Source: Schistosoma haematobium (lineage: Eukaryota > Platyhelminthes > Trematoda > Strigeidida > Schistosomatidae). From it: a stretch of 64,000 nucleotides of DNA. This document shows positions 22,826-33,409 of this stretch, in pieces. The notes beneath the pieces are model-generated. The model saw only the letters and a program-made list of their open reading frames with translations, was not told where the DNA came from and made no database searches. Numbering within the stretch: the stretch's first letter is position 1; each line of letters begins with the position of its first letter. Made by a program: the position numbers and the translations under genes. Location: NCBI RefSeq assembly GCF_000699445.3, contig NC_067196.1, forward strand, positions 25,871,116-25,935,115. Reading direction: 5' to 3'.

Positions 22826-23342
22826 AAGACTTGTAGATTGTTTACACTATTGGATCTAGAAAATACTTGATAAAAATTTTCTTTTAGTATCAGGTCCTTG
22901 AAGTCATTGGATTGATCAAGTTCGGGTTCTTGATGTTGTAGAGTGAGGTTTTTATTAATGATTTGGTATGTTGTATTTCCTTGATTTATTTTAACTATCA
23001 TATGATTTTCTAAGTAAAATTTAAATGATTTTAGTGGCACCGGTAATTGTCATTTATTGATTCTCAAACTTGAACTTTATCATTTCTTTTATATAAAAGG
23101 GTGTCATAAATATTGAAACTACTACATGTAGATAGAAGCTAAAGATTTTAAACAGTTCCATCCAATTAGACAATGTTTGTAAAACTGGATCTAAAGTTTA
23201 TGATCGTGTTGGTCATTTTTATATTTTTTGTTTTTAAATAACTATGTTATTTGTATAGGTCTGTTTTATCTGTCATAATATAGAATCATGTAATTATATT
23301 TTTCAGTATACTCTATAATTAAATTAAAACATGATTAGTTTT

Positions 23343-23568
23343 TAAGCAAAGACGGATAGTGGCTAGTAGTGGAATCCAGGACCCGCTTTTCGTCCTCTGT
23401 GGTACTCGTCATCTGTATATACCTGCATTTCAGAGTTGATGTCCACTCGGGGACCCTAATCAAGTACCGTTCGCTTCAAATGTCAACGCGTTATCCACTT
23501 AGTTATTGAATCCTGCATGTGCAGTGGGGTGAATTCACTTGGTATTATCTACTTGAATCTTCCCATGT
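23343..23568 (-). repeat. HH-A (SmAlpha-like) SINE copy
   Basis: Minus strand: AAGCAAAGACGGATAGTGGC, then the ribozyme (core strand ATGACGAG, so C3 is mutated; GAAA kept) and the tRNA-like region (TTATCCACTTAGTTATTGAA). It joins an inverted HH-A tail at 23569-23700. Confidence 0.8.
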
Positions 23569-23700
23569 TCACTTATAATGCTTGTGACTTAAGGCAATAT
23601 TGAGGCAATACGCACTGTATGCACATATGCCAATAAGAGACTGATCAATTGCAGTCCTAAACATAAATGGGAGGATTCAAGTAAACAATACCAAGTTAAT
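23569..23700 (+). repeat. HH-A 3' extension, inverted relative to its neighbour
   Basis: GCTTGTGACTTAAGGCAATA, CATATGCCAATAAGAGACTG and ATACCAAGTTAAT match the HH-A extension. With 23343-23568 it forms a composite inverted unit. Confidence 0.75.
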
Positions 23701-24708
23701 TTATGACAATTTTTTGACCACCCAGTTGTTAAATCATCTTGTATTTATGTAAATCTTAATCAATTTTACACTAATTTTTATTCTGTTCATTAATTTCTTG
23801 TTGTTAATGTAAGTTGGTTCTTTCCAGAATGAAGGTTTGAATGTTCATTTACCACATAGACATTTCTTCTTATAAATTTTGTTAGCTTTGAGAAGATAAT
23901 TGAAAATTTAATGTTGTGAATTATGACAATAAGATCACCAATTATATTGATTGAGTACTGAGTTCTTTCATAAAAGATCCAAGCTTGAAATTAGAACTTT
24001 TATATTCAGTCAGTCACTTAGTGATATCATCCATATCGTTATAAATGAAAGTCGTCAGTTTGACCTGGTGTGTGGTTATAGATGTATAAAATTGATGAGT
24101 CTTTGTTTAAAATAACAATTAATTCAGTATATTACATGTCATTTTTGTTACTTTGAAATTCTATAGGTTAACTAGCTCTCCAGCTCTATAATCAGTTTGT
24201 TAGTTCTTTAGAAATCTAGTTTTTGAAAGTTCCCTTTCTTTCATCTTATACATGTTAGTTGGTAAATGTCAAACAAATAGTTTTTTGTTATCCCTAATCA
24301 AATTGTTTTTCAAGTTAAACTCTATTTTCTTACAAATTTAAAATGACTTTATTTATATTTTGAAAATAAACCATAAACTGTTCAGTGATTAATAAATCTT
24401 TGTTGTTCTTGTTTAATGGGAAACGTTTCACACGATATTATTCGTAATAAAGAGAAGTTAATGAATTCCATGTTCATATACTCACACACATGTTCTTATT
24501 GTACATGTAAATATTTGCTTTGTTTTCTTGATGTGTTAGTAACTAAAATCCAGAGTGAACATTTTGTTATATGTATTTCTCTTTTAATTTTAATGTTAAT
24601 GTTGGTCAGTGAGAAAAAAAGTATTTTCTATGGTATGGTAATTTAAATATTTACATTTCAATGGACTCTTAAATTAGATGTTTGCAGATATATAATTACT
24701 ATTTAGAA

Positions 24709-24709
<1 letters not shown>
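23701..24709. other. No gene seen
   Basis: AT-rich DNA. A 76-codon frame at 24416-24646 has no supporting evidence. Confidence 0.5.

Positions 24710-24741
<32 letters not shown>
24710..24741. repeat. (AT)n microsatellite
   Basis: About 16 AT units. Confidence 0.9.
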
Positions 24742-24743
<2 letters not shown>

Positions 24744-24822
24744 CTCGAATGTTCACTTTCAATTATAGTGTACTCAAGACAATAATGACACAGATGACTG
24801 TCACTTGATAATATATGGTTAT

Positions 24823-25317
24823 GCTCCCAAATGTCGTGGTACGACCGGGAGTGGGAAGAATCAGCTCTCCCTCTCAAAATACTCTCACATGGCCACGCGT
24901 ATACAGCCACTGCCACGGAAGCTCTGCTCACTGCATTGTTGCGACCGGGGTGCTTTTTTCGAAATCAAGAGGATGAAGAGCGAATGTCTGGAGCTCTAAC
25001 CGGGTCGGTGGATATGGAGGATCCACCTTGGGGAGTTGGAAATCCCTGGTTCTAAACCAATGGTGAACATCGGCTCCAGGATCCTGAGGGAAAAATGGCA
25101 TATGAACCAGTTACTGGTCACCGGCTATCATGGAACTACATCTCCTGCCGTTACTCAACTACCTTGTGGACCAGACCTTTAGGTCGAAGGCTTCGGGTTT
25201 ATCCTCCTAACTAAATCACCACCCAGGCAGTATCACACCCCACATATAAATCAAGTGACTTTTGTGGCACATATATGTTTGATGTCCATTGTACCAATAT
25301 TTATGTGTTCAAATAAC
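24823..25317 (+). mobile_element. ORF-less RTE-A derivative (5' leader fused to 3' end)
   Basis: The first 440 bp match the RTE-A 5' leader (minus strand 37151-36760), for example CGAATGTCTGGAGCTCTAAC and GGTCACCGGCTATCATGGAA. The last 60 bp match its 3' end (GTGGCACATATATGTTTGA, CAATATTTATGTGTTCAAAT). The whole coding region is missing. Perfect 11-bp duplications TATATGGTTAT at 24812-24822 and 25318-25328 bound it. Short GC-rich frames inside are not genes. Confidence 0.85.
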
Positions 25318-25740
25318 TATATGGTTATAAATCTTTGTGTCATTTAATTGAAGCCCAGTGCCATATTTAAGACAAGACTCTGTTAAACTTTATAAGTACG
25401 AGAATTCCTCTTTTCGAATGAAAATCGGCATTTGAATGAAAACAAATATAAATATTTCTTATAAATATACATGAATTACTACGAAATGAATTTCAAGGAT
25501 ACTCCCTAGTAACGAGTAACAATGGAGCTTGTTGTTCTCATGTAAATAAATAATTATAGTTGACATGCTAGTAATATAGTTTATAATTTGGTACAAAGTT
25601 TGTTTCGTCAAATCTACCGAAATTGACGAGGTCTAAATATTGGATTTGATAAAAACATACTTCCCTGAGTAAAAATTCATTTGCTTATTATGTTGCAATG
25701 GGGAACACGTTAGATTTACCCACCTTAAGTGAAATCAAAG

Positions 25741-25860
25741 TAACTATGTGTTATTCCGATAAACGTTCTACAATATCGATTGTAGCAAAAGTCCAAAGGG
25801 CTAGAAACAAGTGGTTATGTAATGAGTAAACACTGATAATAAATACCATAACTTGTAAGT
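25741..25860 (+). repeat. Family G repeat
   Basis: AACGTTCTACAATATCGATT and GGGCTAGAAACAAGTGGTTA match 49385-49485 in the same order. Only two copies are seen. Class unknown. Confidence 0.45.
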
Positions 25861-26738
25861 AGCTGACCAAAAACCAAACGAAATAAAACGAATTCATGCT
25901 ATTCTGCTCAAAGTTTTATTCTTGCTCTCTTCAAAAGTCAGTTTGTTTTGGTTTATTTTGTAATTCATTGTCGTTGGAAGTATACTAGTCCACTAGTTGA
26001 TGTTAATTGATATTGTGGTGAGATTTGTCTCCAAACTATATAAATCTTCATGAAGTGTTTAAGTAAATAGTTTAGATTTTCAAATATACGCGTAAATTAA
26101 CTGGAAAATGCAAACCATATTTCCTTACATTAAACTCCTCATATATATTGTGAATTGAATGTAATTAGTATATGCTGTAAGTGTATACTGCTTAACGTGG
26201 AAAAATATCATTTCTCATTAATAGTCAAATTAATACGAAGTCAGGCCTAATTTTAAAGAACACTCCTCCCTATTTTCAAATTTTAGAAATAATCGACTGT
26301 CATACCGATAGAGTACATTTCTAGTGATTAATGTCAGCGATAATACTATTGTGTATGAATGTCCCACTCACCAAAATTCTGTTTATGAAATCTAGAGAAC
26401 ACTCATGATATCGTGACTGTTTACGATCATGCTGTTTCAGACTTTATATCTAAGTATTTTGACCATAAACACCTTTTATATACCTGGTGAGTTGCAGGAT
26501 GTGATAAGCATGGTATAATTAAGTTCAATGCTTCATACAGTTTGATCCAAAAATTTTAATATACCACAAAACTGTCAGCTTCTCATTGAAAGTGAGGCAT
26601 AGTACTTTTTATTAACTGTTCTAAATCTTATTAAATTTCAGTCTATAATTTAAACATTGTTGACATTACACAGTCAAATAGATTAAAAGATTATTTAACT
26701 TTGATGTTTTTATGATATACAACTTAACTAAATCATGA
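25861..26738. other. No gene seen
   Basis: AT-rich DNA with no supported element. Confidence 0.5.
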
Positions 26739-26891
26739 CGGCCCACTGGTGAACTCGAGGAAGCTCTAAAAAGCTCAGAAAGAGCCAAAGATATTCCATC
26801 CAATCAATTTTTGGAAGAATATGCCAAAATCTCTGAGTGTAGCTTCTCTATTAGACAAATGCTAATAAGCCTCTGTATGCGGATTGAATGA
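26739..26891 (+). other. Unexplained 50-codon open segment, exon- or fossil-like
   Basis: Bounded by TGA (26736-26738) and TGA (26889-26891), it reads with mixed, balanced codons: RPTGELEEALKSSERAKDIP, then SNQFLEEYAKISECSFSIRQ and MLISLCMRIE. The peptide is acidic/basic-mixed and unlike the low-complexity frames elsewhere, and base composition is richer in G/C than its flanks. No ATG start or clear AG acceptor adjoins it. It could be a decayed transposon protein piece, a pseudogene exon or chance. I do not recognise it. Confidence 0.2.
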
Positions 26892-28469
26892 CTATAATGA
26901 TGATTTCATTTTTACTAAAGCTATAAATCCCTGATAGTTTTGTGCTATAATCTGACACTGTCTGGAATAACATTCCTTTCACTTGTCTCCTGTCTTCTCA
27001 TTTGTAACTTGAGAGGGTTCTAGCGTTAAACTGCTCAAGTTGTACGTAGTATATAAAGAATCTAAGTTCTAGATATAACAAAGAGTAAATCAATTTTAAT
27101 TAAAAAATACTTATAAGAAAACAATCAGAAAAGTAATCAAAAATGTTTTTCAATTTTCCGTTTCTAAGAAGAAAAACAGACAAACAAATTATTTTTTCAA
27201 ATAATGAGTAAATAAACATACCGAAAAGACGCCAAATCTAATTCAATTTTCATTTATTAAAATGCATTCAAGTTTTCAATTTGTCATATATAAGAAAGAA
27301 AAACGAAAGAGAAGCAGCTATGATTTGTTTTATCTCATGATTTTTCTCTCTTTTCTTTGTTTATTTGTTTATTCAAAATTACTTTGTAGTGTTTTCTTTT
27401 TTAAAATTGAATATAGAAAAGAAATTTTATACATAAAAGAATTAAGGACATGATCATCTACCATCATATAGAAAGATCATAGATTTAAAACTAAGAAAAT
27501 GTAATAGGTTGATATTGATAAACGACCATGTATCGTGTCTGTCAACTTTTGTTTTTTGTCATAAGTTATATTATTATTGTTGTCATGATGATTAGTATTA
27601 ATGTCAATGGTTGTACAGGATTGTTAGAGAAACTTTCTTAGTATTGTCTTGGTATTCGAAACTTATAGTTCAGTAAATAATATGATATTTAATGTGAAAG
27701 GTATTGGTTACAAGTAAAAGTGTGAACATTAACACTCAAATACATGTACATCGGGTTGACTAGTTCTGAATATTGGTGAAAATATGGGGTTCTGAGTCTC
27801 AGTAGTACTCATCAACTCAGTTGAATAAAAATCTTTGTATGAGTTATCGTATTGTATACATTCAGGTAACTATATTGCTTTTACAGGTTAAACTTTTATG
27901 AGAACATTCAAAGTTAATATGTACTTCTTGGTTAATTCATTGTTTTACTTGATCAATAACACAATAATATATGAAAGTAGAATATAACTTCAGCTACATT
28001 TATTGACTGTAGGATAATTTTAAGTGTTGTTGAATGATAATTTGTTGGTATATAGAATGTTTTTATTAAAATTTCGTATAGTTGAAAGATAATTATAATC
28101 ATAATAACTGGAGAACAATTGAAACAGTTTGTTTGTCTATGTATAGAACATATCGCCAATATTCATTCCATATCATGTACAAGATTGAGCTGAAGACAGT
28201 CAGGTTTTTTAGTGAACATGAGATCACTGAGGATAGTTTTAATTATTTTATTATATTTTGCAACCTATCGTTACCCTTAACCAATGCTATCAAAGATTGT
28301 CTATTATTATTACGATCCAAATGAATGATTCAGATTCAATTTATTCGTTCAATAATTCAAAACATCATATGTACTTCACTCATTTTCATTTACGGTATTA
28401 GATATTTTCAGCATACCTAACAAGACCTTATATTATTTTTTTGAATATAACTGTGTATTCACTTATTAG
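26892..28469. other. No gene seen
   Basis: AT-rich DNA. Frames of 60-80 codons occur without motifs. Confidence 0.5.
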
Positions 28470-28745
28470 TATGAAGTGTAGTGAACGAGAACGCAAGTGG
28501 GGACAATCGAATGTATGTGAATACAAAATTATAGAACATCTTAATAAAATCTGAGAAAAATACATACAGTAAATTCTTCATTTGCAAAATGTCAATCAAT
28601 CGTCTCAGACTTTACTGTTCCTGCATTATCACAGCAATTATTTTCTGTTCTCGATCTTAATCATCTTAACTTTCTTCTCCAGGCATTTCGTTTTCGACTG
28701 ATCAGACATACTACTTATATCTGTCGACATCAATAGCACACACAT
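28470..28745 (+). repeat. Family D repeat
   Basis: Starts TAGTGAACGAGAACGCAAGT and ends TATCTGTCGACATCAATAGC. Similar along its full length to 59755-60020. The frame that is open in other copies has a stop here. Confidence 0.7.
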
Positions 28746-29849
28746 TGAAGTACTGTAACGACATCATTTCAATTCCTATGAAAAGGTATTGCCAATGTTT
28801 TGATATTTGAAATCTTATAAATTATCATAAGTAACTATGGGCATTTCATAGATTAAACAGAAAACAGTAGGGAACTTTATTAGCAGTGTATTCATAAAAG
28901 CGGTTTTTAAAACAAATCCTTAGCAAAACTTTATTGAAACATCCAAAAATCACTAATTATAAATGACCTATGTTAATTACCCAACCGAAAAGGATAATTT
29001 TCTAGAAATTAATCTAAAACATTCCATTTTCTCCATCTGTAAGAATGAACCTACAAAAAAAGACATTCTCTACTACATTGACTTTCTTTTTCTTCATCTT
29101 CTCTCTGAACTAATCGCCATATTTGATTGGCTGAAAAATATTTATGGTTCAAGTCGCTTTTATTTAAATTATTCTGATTAATTATTGAAAGTTCTGTTTG
29201 GTTAATACACTAGTACACTTAGGTTTTTAATTTCCATGTAAAATGGCTAAATGTTGACTTTTAAAAACAAAATTGAATAAAAGACTATAACTACGTGCTT
29301 TGAAATGGATTATTCTTATTATAAGATCAGTACATCATTATACTGGGTGTTAGTGATGATGTAATACACCTAAAAATCCATTAGCTTACACTTTGTAGAA
29401 TCAATTTTAATAGCAATAGCTATGTTACTTATGAGTAGTTTGTGAGCCTTGTTATTGATTCAGATAATGAAGTTTGAGAAAATGTATTTTAAGTAACTCA
29501 TACATGTATCCCCTGAAATTAATATCTATGTTACGGTTTAAACAGTTGTACATGATGATTATCGAGTATTGCAGTGGACAAAAACCAAGGTATGGTGGTC
29601 TTGTAAAGTATGAAAATAATACATTGAATATATATCATTTGCACATCTTCCTTGAGCTTTCCTTTATATATTCCATCATTCTTCTAGTCTTGTTGTTCTT
29701 TTGATACCTCTCCGTTTTCCTGACTATTCTACTCATTTCAATCTTCTACTTTTAAACACTTCCTTTCCTCTTCGAGCTGAATACTACCTGTATCTGCTCT
29801 CATAAGTACTGCGCACCACAGTATGACTAAACCAGGTTACTGGTCATTA

Positions 29850-29852
<3 letters not shown>
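28746..29852. other. No gene seen
   Basis: AT-rich DNA with a pyrimidine-rich patch near 29700-29790. No recognised element. Confidence 0.5.

Positions 29853-29917
<65 letters not shown>
29853..29917. repeat. (AT)n microsatellite, longest in the window
   Basis: About 32 AT units. Confidence 0.95.
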
Positions 29918-29918
<1 letters not shown>

Positions 29919-31228
29919 CATTCGTTCATTAACTATTCTCCTAATAAATAACTAATAGGCGAGAATTCATCTTTATAATTCAAGTGCGATTTTAAAATCG
30001 CTTCCGAATTTATACGTCATTGAGGCAAATGCTATTTGATCATCTTACTCAATGTTTCTTCTATCATATTATTTAATTCAGAGATTATTAAACTTTAAAA
30101 ATGGCTTTTGACACAAAATGATACATTCCGAAATGCCTTGAAAACAAGGAAAAGAGAATAGTTTTCGTATAGAAATTCGTAGCTTCTTAGCAGTAAGTAC
30201 TTATGTCCAAATTTCGGATATGGTACAGGGAAGTCAAGTTAATTGATAAACTCTGTAGACCATACATTGATCAAACTTGAAAATATATACCACCTGGTTC
30301 TGGTTAAGCGATTATAAAAGGTATGTATTTCGCCTATAAGATTTCACATTTCGAACTGTAGACGAGTCTTTGAATATATAGGTGAAACTTTTCATTTACC
30401 TCCAATTAATACTATGTGTTGATAAAAATTTCAATTTTAATCTTTTCGTTCACAGAATCCAGCATTCTCTCCTTTACTTTTGGCATGTATATATCTTTAA
30501 GTTAAGGATCGAACAAAAGACGAAAACGATTATTTCTCGCATCATTCTTCTGAAGTAATAATATGGGTAGCTTCAAATACAATTTTGTGATCACTGAATG
30601 ATGACTAGTCTCATATTTGCTTACTGTTTTTTTGGTGTTGAATGTATATTACTTATTGGGTTGCAATGTAACTTTATTTAAGTGGATTGACATCACCTCC
30701 AATATATTGACATTAGTTTTAGCCGAAATAACTTAACTGTAACGTTTATGACACTAAATTGAGTGGCGTCGGCACGAATTCCTCAAAAACTATCATCTCA
30801 CGATTACATTTGTGCCTTGCCAAGAAATATCAACTAGTATAGAACTTAGATCAGAAGTTTCCTACTGATTAACTATTCATTAACTAGTCATTCGCTTCAT
30901 AAAAAGACAAAGGGCTTTACTTTAAAAACCAGTTATAGGATGGTGATAGGTTTTGTTTTATCTAAGATTAACTTTAAAAAGTTTACACTGACATTACTGC
31001 ATTTTCTTTTTGAAAAATATACGGAAATGTAATGATTTTTAACATATAGTGATTAATTGGTCGATTGAAAATTACGGTGAATTTAGTCAACATTGTAAAA
31101 TTCAGTCAAAACAATTAATATTCCTTGATCTTGATATGTAAACATTTTAAGCGAATAGAAAAGATATTTTATATTAAGCCATAAATTTGCTCTATTCACA
31201 TAACTATAAAATATATATAGTCCTATGT
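29918..31228. other. No gene seen
   Basis: AT-rich DNA with no supported feature. Confidence 0.5.
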
Positions 31229-31240
31229 TTATCCAACTAT

Positions 31241-31762
31241 GCCACCAAATGCGTTGGTATGGCCAACAGTGGGAGAGTCAGCTCTTTCTCTCGAAATGTT
31301 TTCATATTGTCATGTGTATACAACCACTGCCAGGGAAGTCCTACTCTCCGCTTTCTCGCGGCGGGGGTGTTATTTACGAAATTGAGAGGACGAAAAATGA
31401 ATGTCCGGCTCTTTAATCGGGTTGATGGACACGAAGATTCCACCTATGGGAGTTGAAAAACCCTAATTCCAAACCAAAGGCGCACATGTACTCCAGTAGT
31501 CTGAGGGAACAAATGGCATATGAACCAATTATTAGTCACCGGCTACCACGGAACTGCATCTCCTGACGTTGCTCCACTGCCTTTTGGATTAGACCTTCTG
31601 GTCAAAGGCTCTGAATGTGGCCCCCTAAGTAAACCACCTGCTTTCGTTTAGTCACCCGGGCAGTATCCTAGCTCCTACACAAATCGAATGACTTATGTGG
31701 CGCATATCTATTTGGTGCCTCCTTGTACCAATGTTGATGTGTTTAAATAAATGATAAATAAG
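31241..31762 (+). mobile_element. ORF-less RTE-A derivative (5' leader fused to 3' end)
   Basis: Same structure as 24823-25317: RTE-A leader (GGCGGGGGTGTTATTTACGA, CACCCGGGCAGTATCCTAGC) joined at the same point to the RTE-A 3' end (ATGTGGCGCATATCTATTTG) and an A/T-rich tail. Perfect 12-bp duplications TTATCCAACTAT lie at 31229-31240 and 31763-31774. The shared junction shows that one deleted founder was amplified. Confidence 0.88.
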
Positions 31763-32021
31763 TTATCCAACTATGGTAATAATCCGTCATTTGTTGAAAA
31801 AAGTAGCTGTTGAAAATAAAAACGATTCAATACCTATTCTAATAAAATGATATGAACCAATATATTATATTATTAAAGAGTTATGTTTGAATAGACCTAT
31901 GAGTCGAAGTAAATAATCTTGTCAATAGCGTTTTGTTAATCATTCGTGAAATGAACATTCATTAACATATAATATGGTATCAGAATGGGTTTTGTGGAGA
32001 TTTTTAGAAATTTCACAAGTT

Positions 32022-32232
32022 GAAATCATGAGCCAATTGAAGCTAGACCACCATGGAAAACCTGGAAGCACTGGACGGCCGCGAAGCCAGTAGGTCCTGG
32101 GTTCGAATCCCGCGGGGGCGGGTTCGTGGGTGCGCACTGCTGAGGAGTCCCATACTAGGACGAAACGGCCGTCCAGTGCTTACAGGTTTTCCATGGTGGT
32201 CTAGCTTCAATTGGCTCATGATTTCAACTTGT
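32022..32232. repeat. HH-B foldback element with intact hammerhead
   Basis: The left arm (TTGAAATCATGAGCCAATTG to GCACTGGACGGCCG, 32022-32082) is the inverse of the right arm (GTCCAGTGCTTACAGG to AATTGGCTCATGATTTCAAC, about 32167-32232). Between them is a shortened tRNA-like part with a perfect B-box GGGTTCGAATCCC (32099-32111) and a complete plus-strand hammerhead. The A-box half has been lost. The RNA of this copy would form a long hairpin enclosing the ribozyme. Confidence 0.85.
32134..32179 (+). ncRNA. Hammerhead ribozyme motif (HH-B, core intact)
   Basis: GCACTG (32134-32139) and CAGTGC (32174-32179) pair perfectly as stem I. CTGAGGAG is at 32140-32147 with G at the tolerated position 7. 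GTCC (32147-32150) pairs with GGAC (32158-32161) as stem II. GAAA is at 32162-32165, the self-complementary ACGGCCGT (32165-32172) forms stem III, and C17 is 32173, where cleavage would occur. Confidence 0.75.
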
Positions 32233-32598
32233 GATATAATATGGTAGACTTATCATCTATATAAGGCTGTACCACGAGTTATCACTAAGGCGTTTTAACA
32301 TTTTATAGTAAATTTGATGTTATATTCACTTTGGTTATCATAATGTGATTTATTATTTTAACCTGTACTTTATAAATGATAAACACTAAGCATAGAAAGT
32401 AGTTTTCTAGGAATAAAAATTGAATAGCTACTTGTAATGTGTTGAATGTGAATCAGTGAGGAATTCTATAACGAGATAACACACTGAGTTTTAGTATTTT
32501 ATTGTTTTCTACGTTCAGAATGATATTTAAAAGTTTCTTTAATTATTTGGTTTTAGAAACAGTTTAGATTTATCCCCTGATATGTTTTAGTAAGTATA

Positions 32599-33012
32599 TG
32601 TTGGTGACGTTAGATCCCAAGAACTCACTTGGGAAAGGACCTAATTTTGTAACTTTATTTGGAAAATTTGAATTTTTTCTGTTTTCGTGTGAAAGGCGCT
32701 CTTGGCACCTTCATATCGTATTTCCCACTGGGAAATATCTTAAATGCTATTGGCCCGTTGTGTCTTTTAGTATGCTATTTGGTAACTCTCCCCAAGGATG
32801 GTTTTGCACTGTATATATACGTTTTGAATTGTGTTTGTTGTTGTCGCTCGTTCCTGGCTGTTTTGCAGAATATACTTCCCACTCCACGCTTGGACTTCTC
32901 CCTCCAGTTAGCGGGGCTGAGTTGCATCAATAGTTAGCTTACTAGTCTTTGGTCACCGAGTTTTGTTCTCGTTCGCAGATTAAGTGAACTCGTGATAGCT
33001 TCAAACCTAGCA
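32599..33012. mobile_element. Solo LTR of an LTR retrotransposon
   Basis: A 414-bp GC-richer block starting TGTTGGTGAC and ending AACCTAGCA (TG..CA ends), flanked by the 5-bp duplication GTATA at 32594-32598 and 33013-33017. It has a TATA box. No internal gag/pol sequence or second LTR is visible, so it is best read as a recombination product of a complete element. The family was not identified; gypsy- and BEL-type elements both occur in schistosomes. Overlapping 92- and 111-codon frames inside are LTR shadows. Confidence 0.75.
32811..32820 (+). promoter_or_regulatory. TATA box of the solo LTR
   Basis: GTATATATAC about 200 bp from the right end of the LTR, in the position expected of the U3 promoter if the element reads left to right. 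Confidence 0.5.
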
Positions 33013-33409
33013 GTATAGTAAAAAAAACGTTTAATCACATTTTGATTCTTGGCGACATTTTTAATGATCTTCATTTAGAAATAAAATTTATATGAATATC
33101 TAAATTCGTTATATTAGCTAGTTGAATTCTTCGTATCAATATAAATAGTAATTCATTGAAGTTTGTACATCACAAATTAACAAACATTGAAAAAACTAAG
33201 TACTTAAAACATTTTTTCAACTGATTCTATTTATTTATTTATTTATTTGAACACATAAATATTGGTACAAGAGAGCGCCAATATATATGCGCCACACAAA
33301 ACAATGAGAATTCGAAGAGAAATAGAAAAAAAAACTAAGGAGCGCAAAAGAAAAACAGAACAATAACGAAGAGATTGGTGTAAGGTGGTGTGGTAGTAAC
33401 GAGGTATAA

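Noticed and set aside
32598..32937. Two overlapping frames of 111 and 92 codons
   Set aside because: They lie inside the solo LTR and reflect its higher G/C content.
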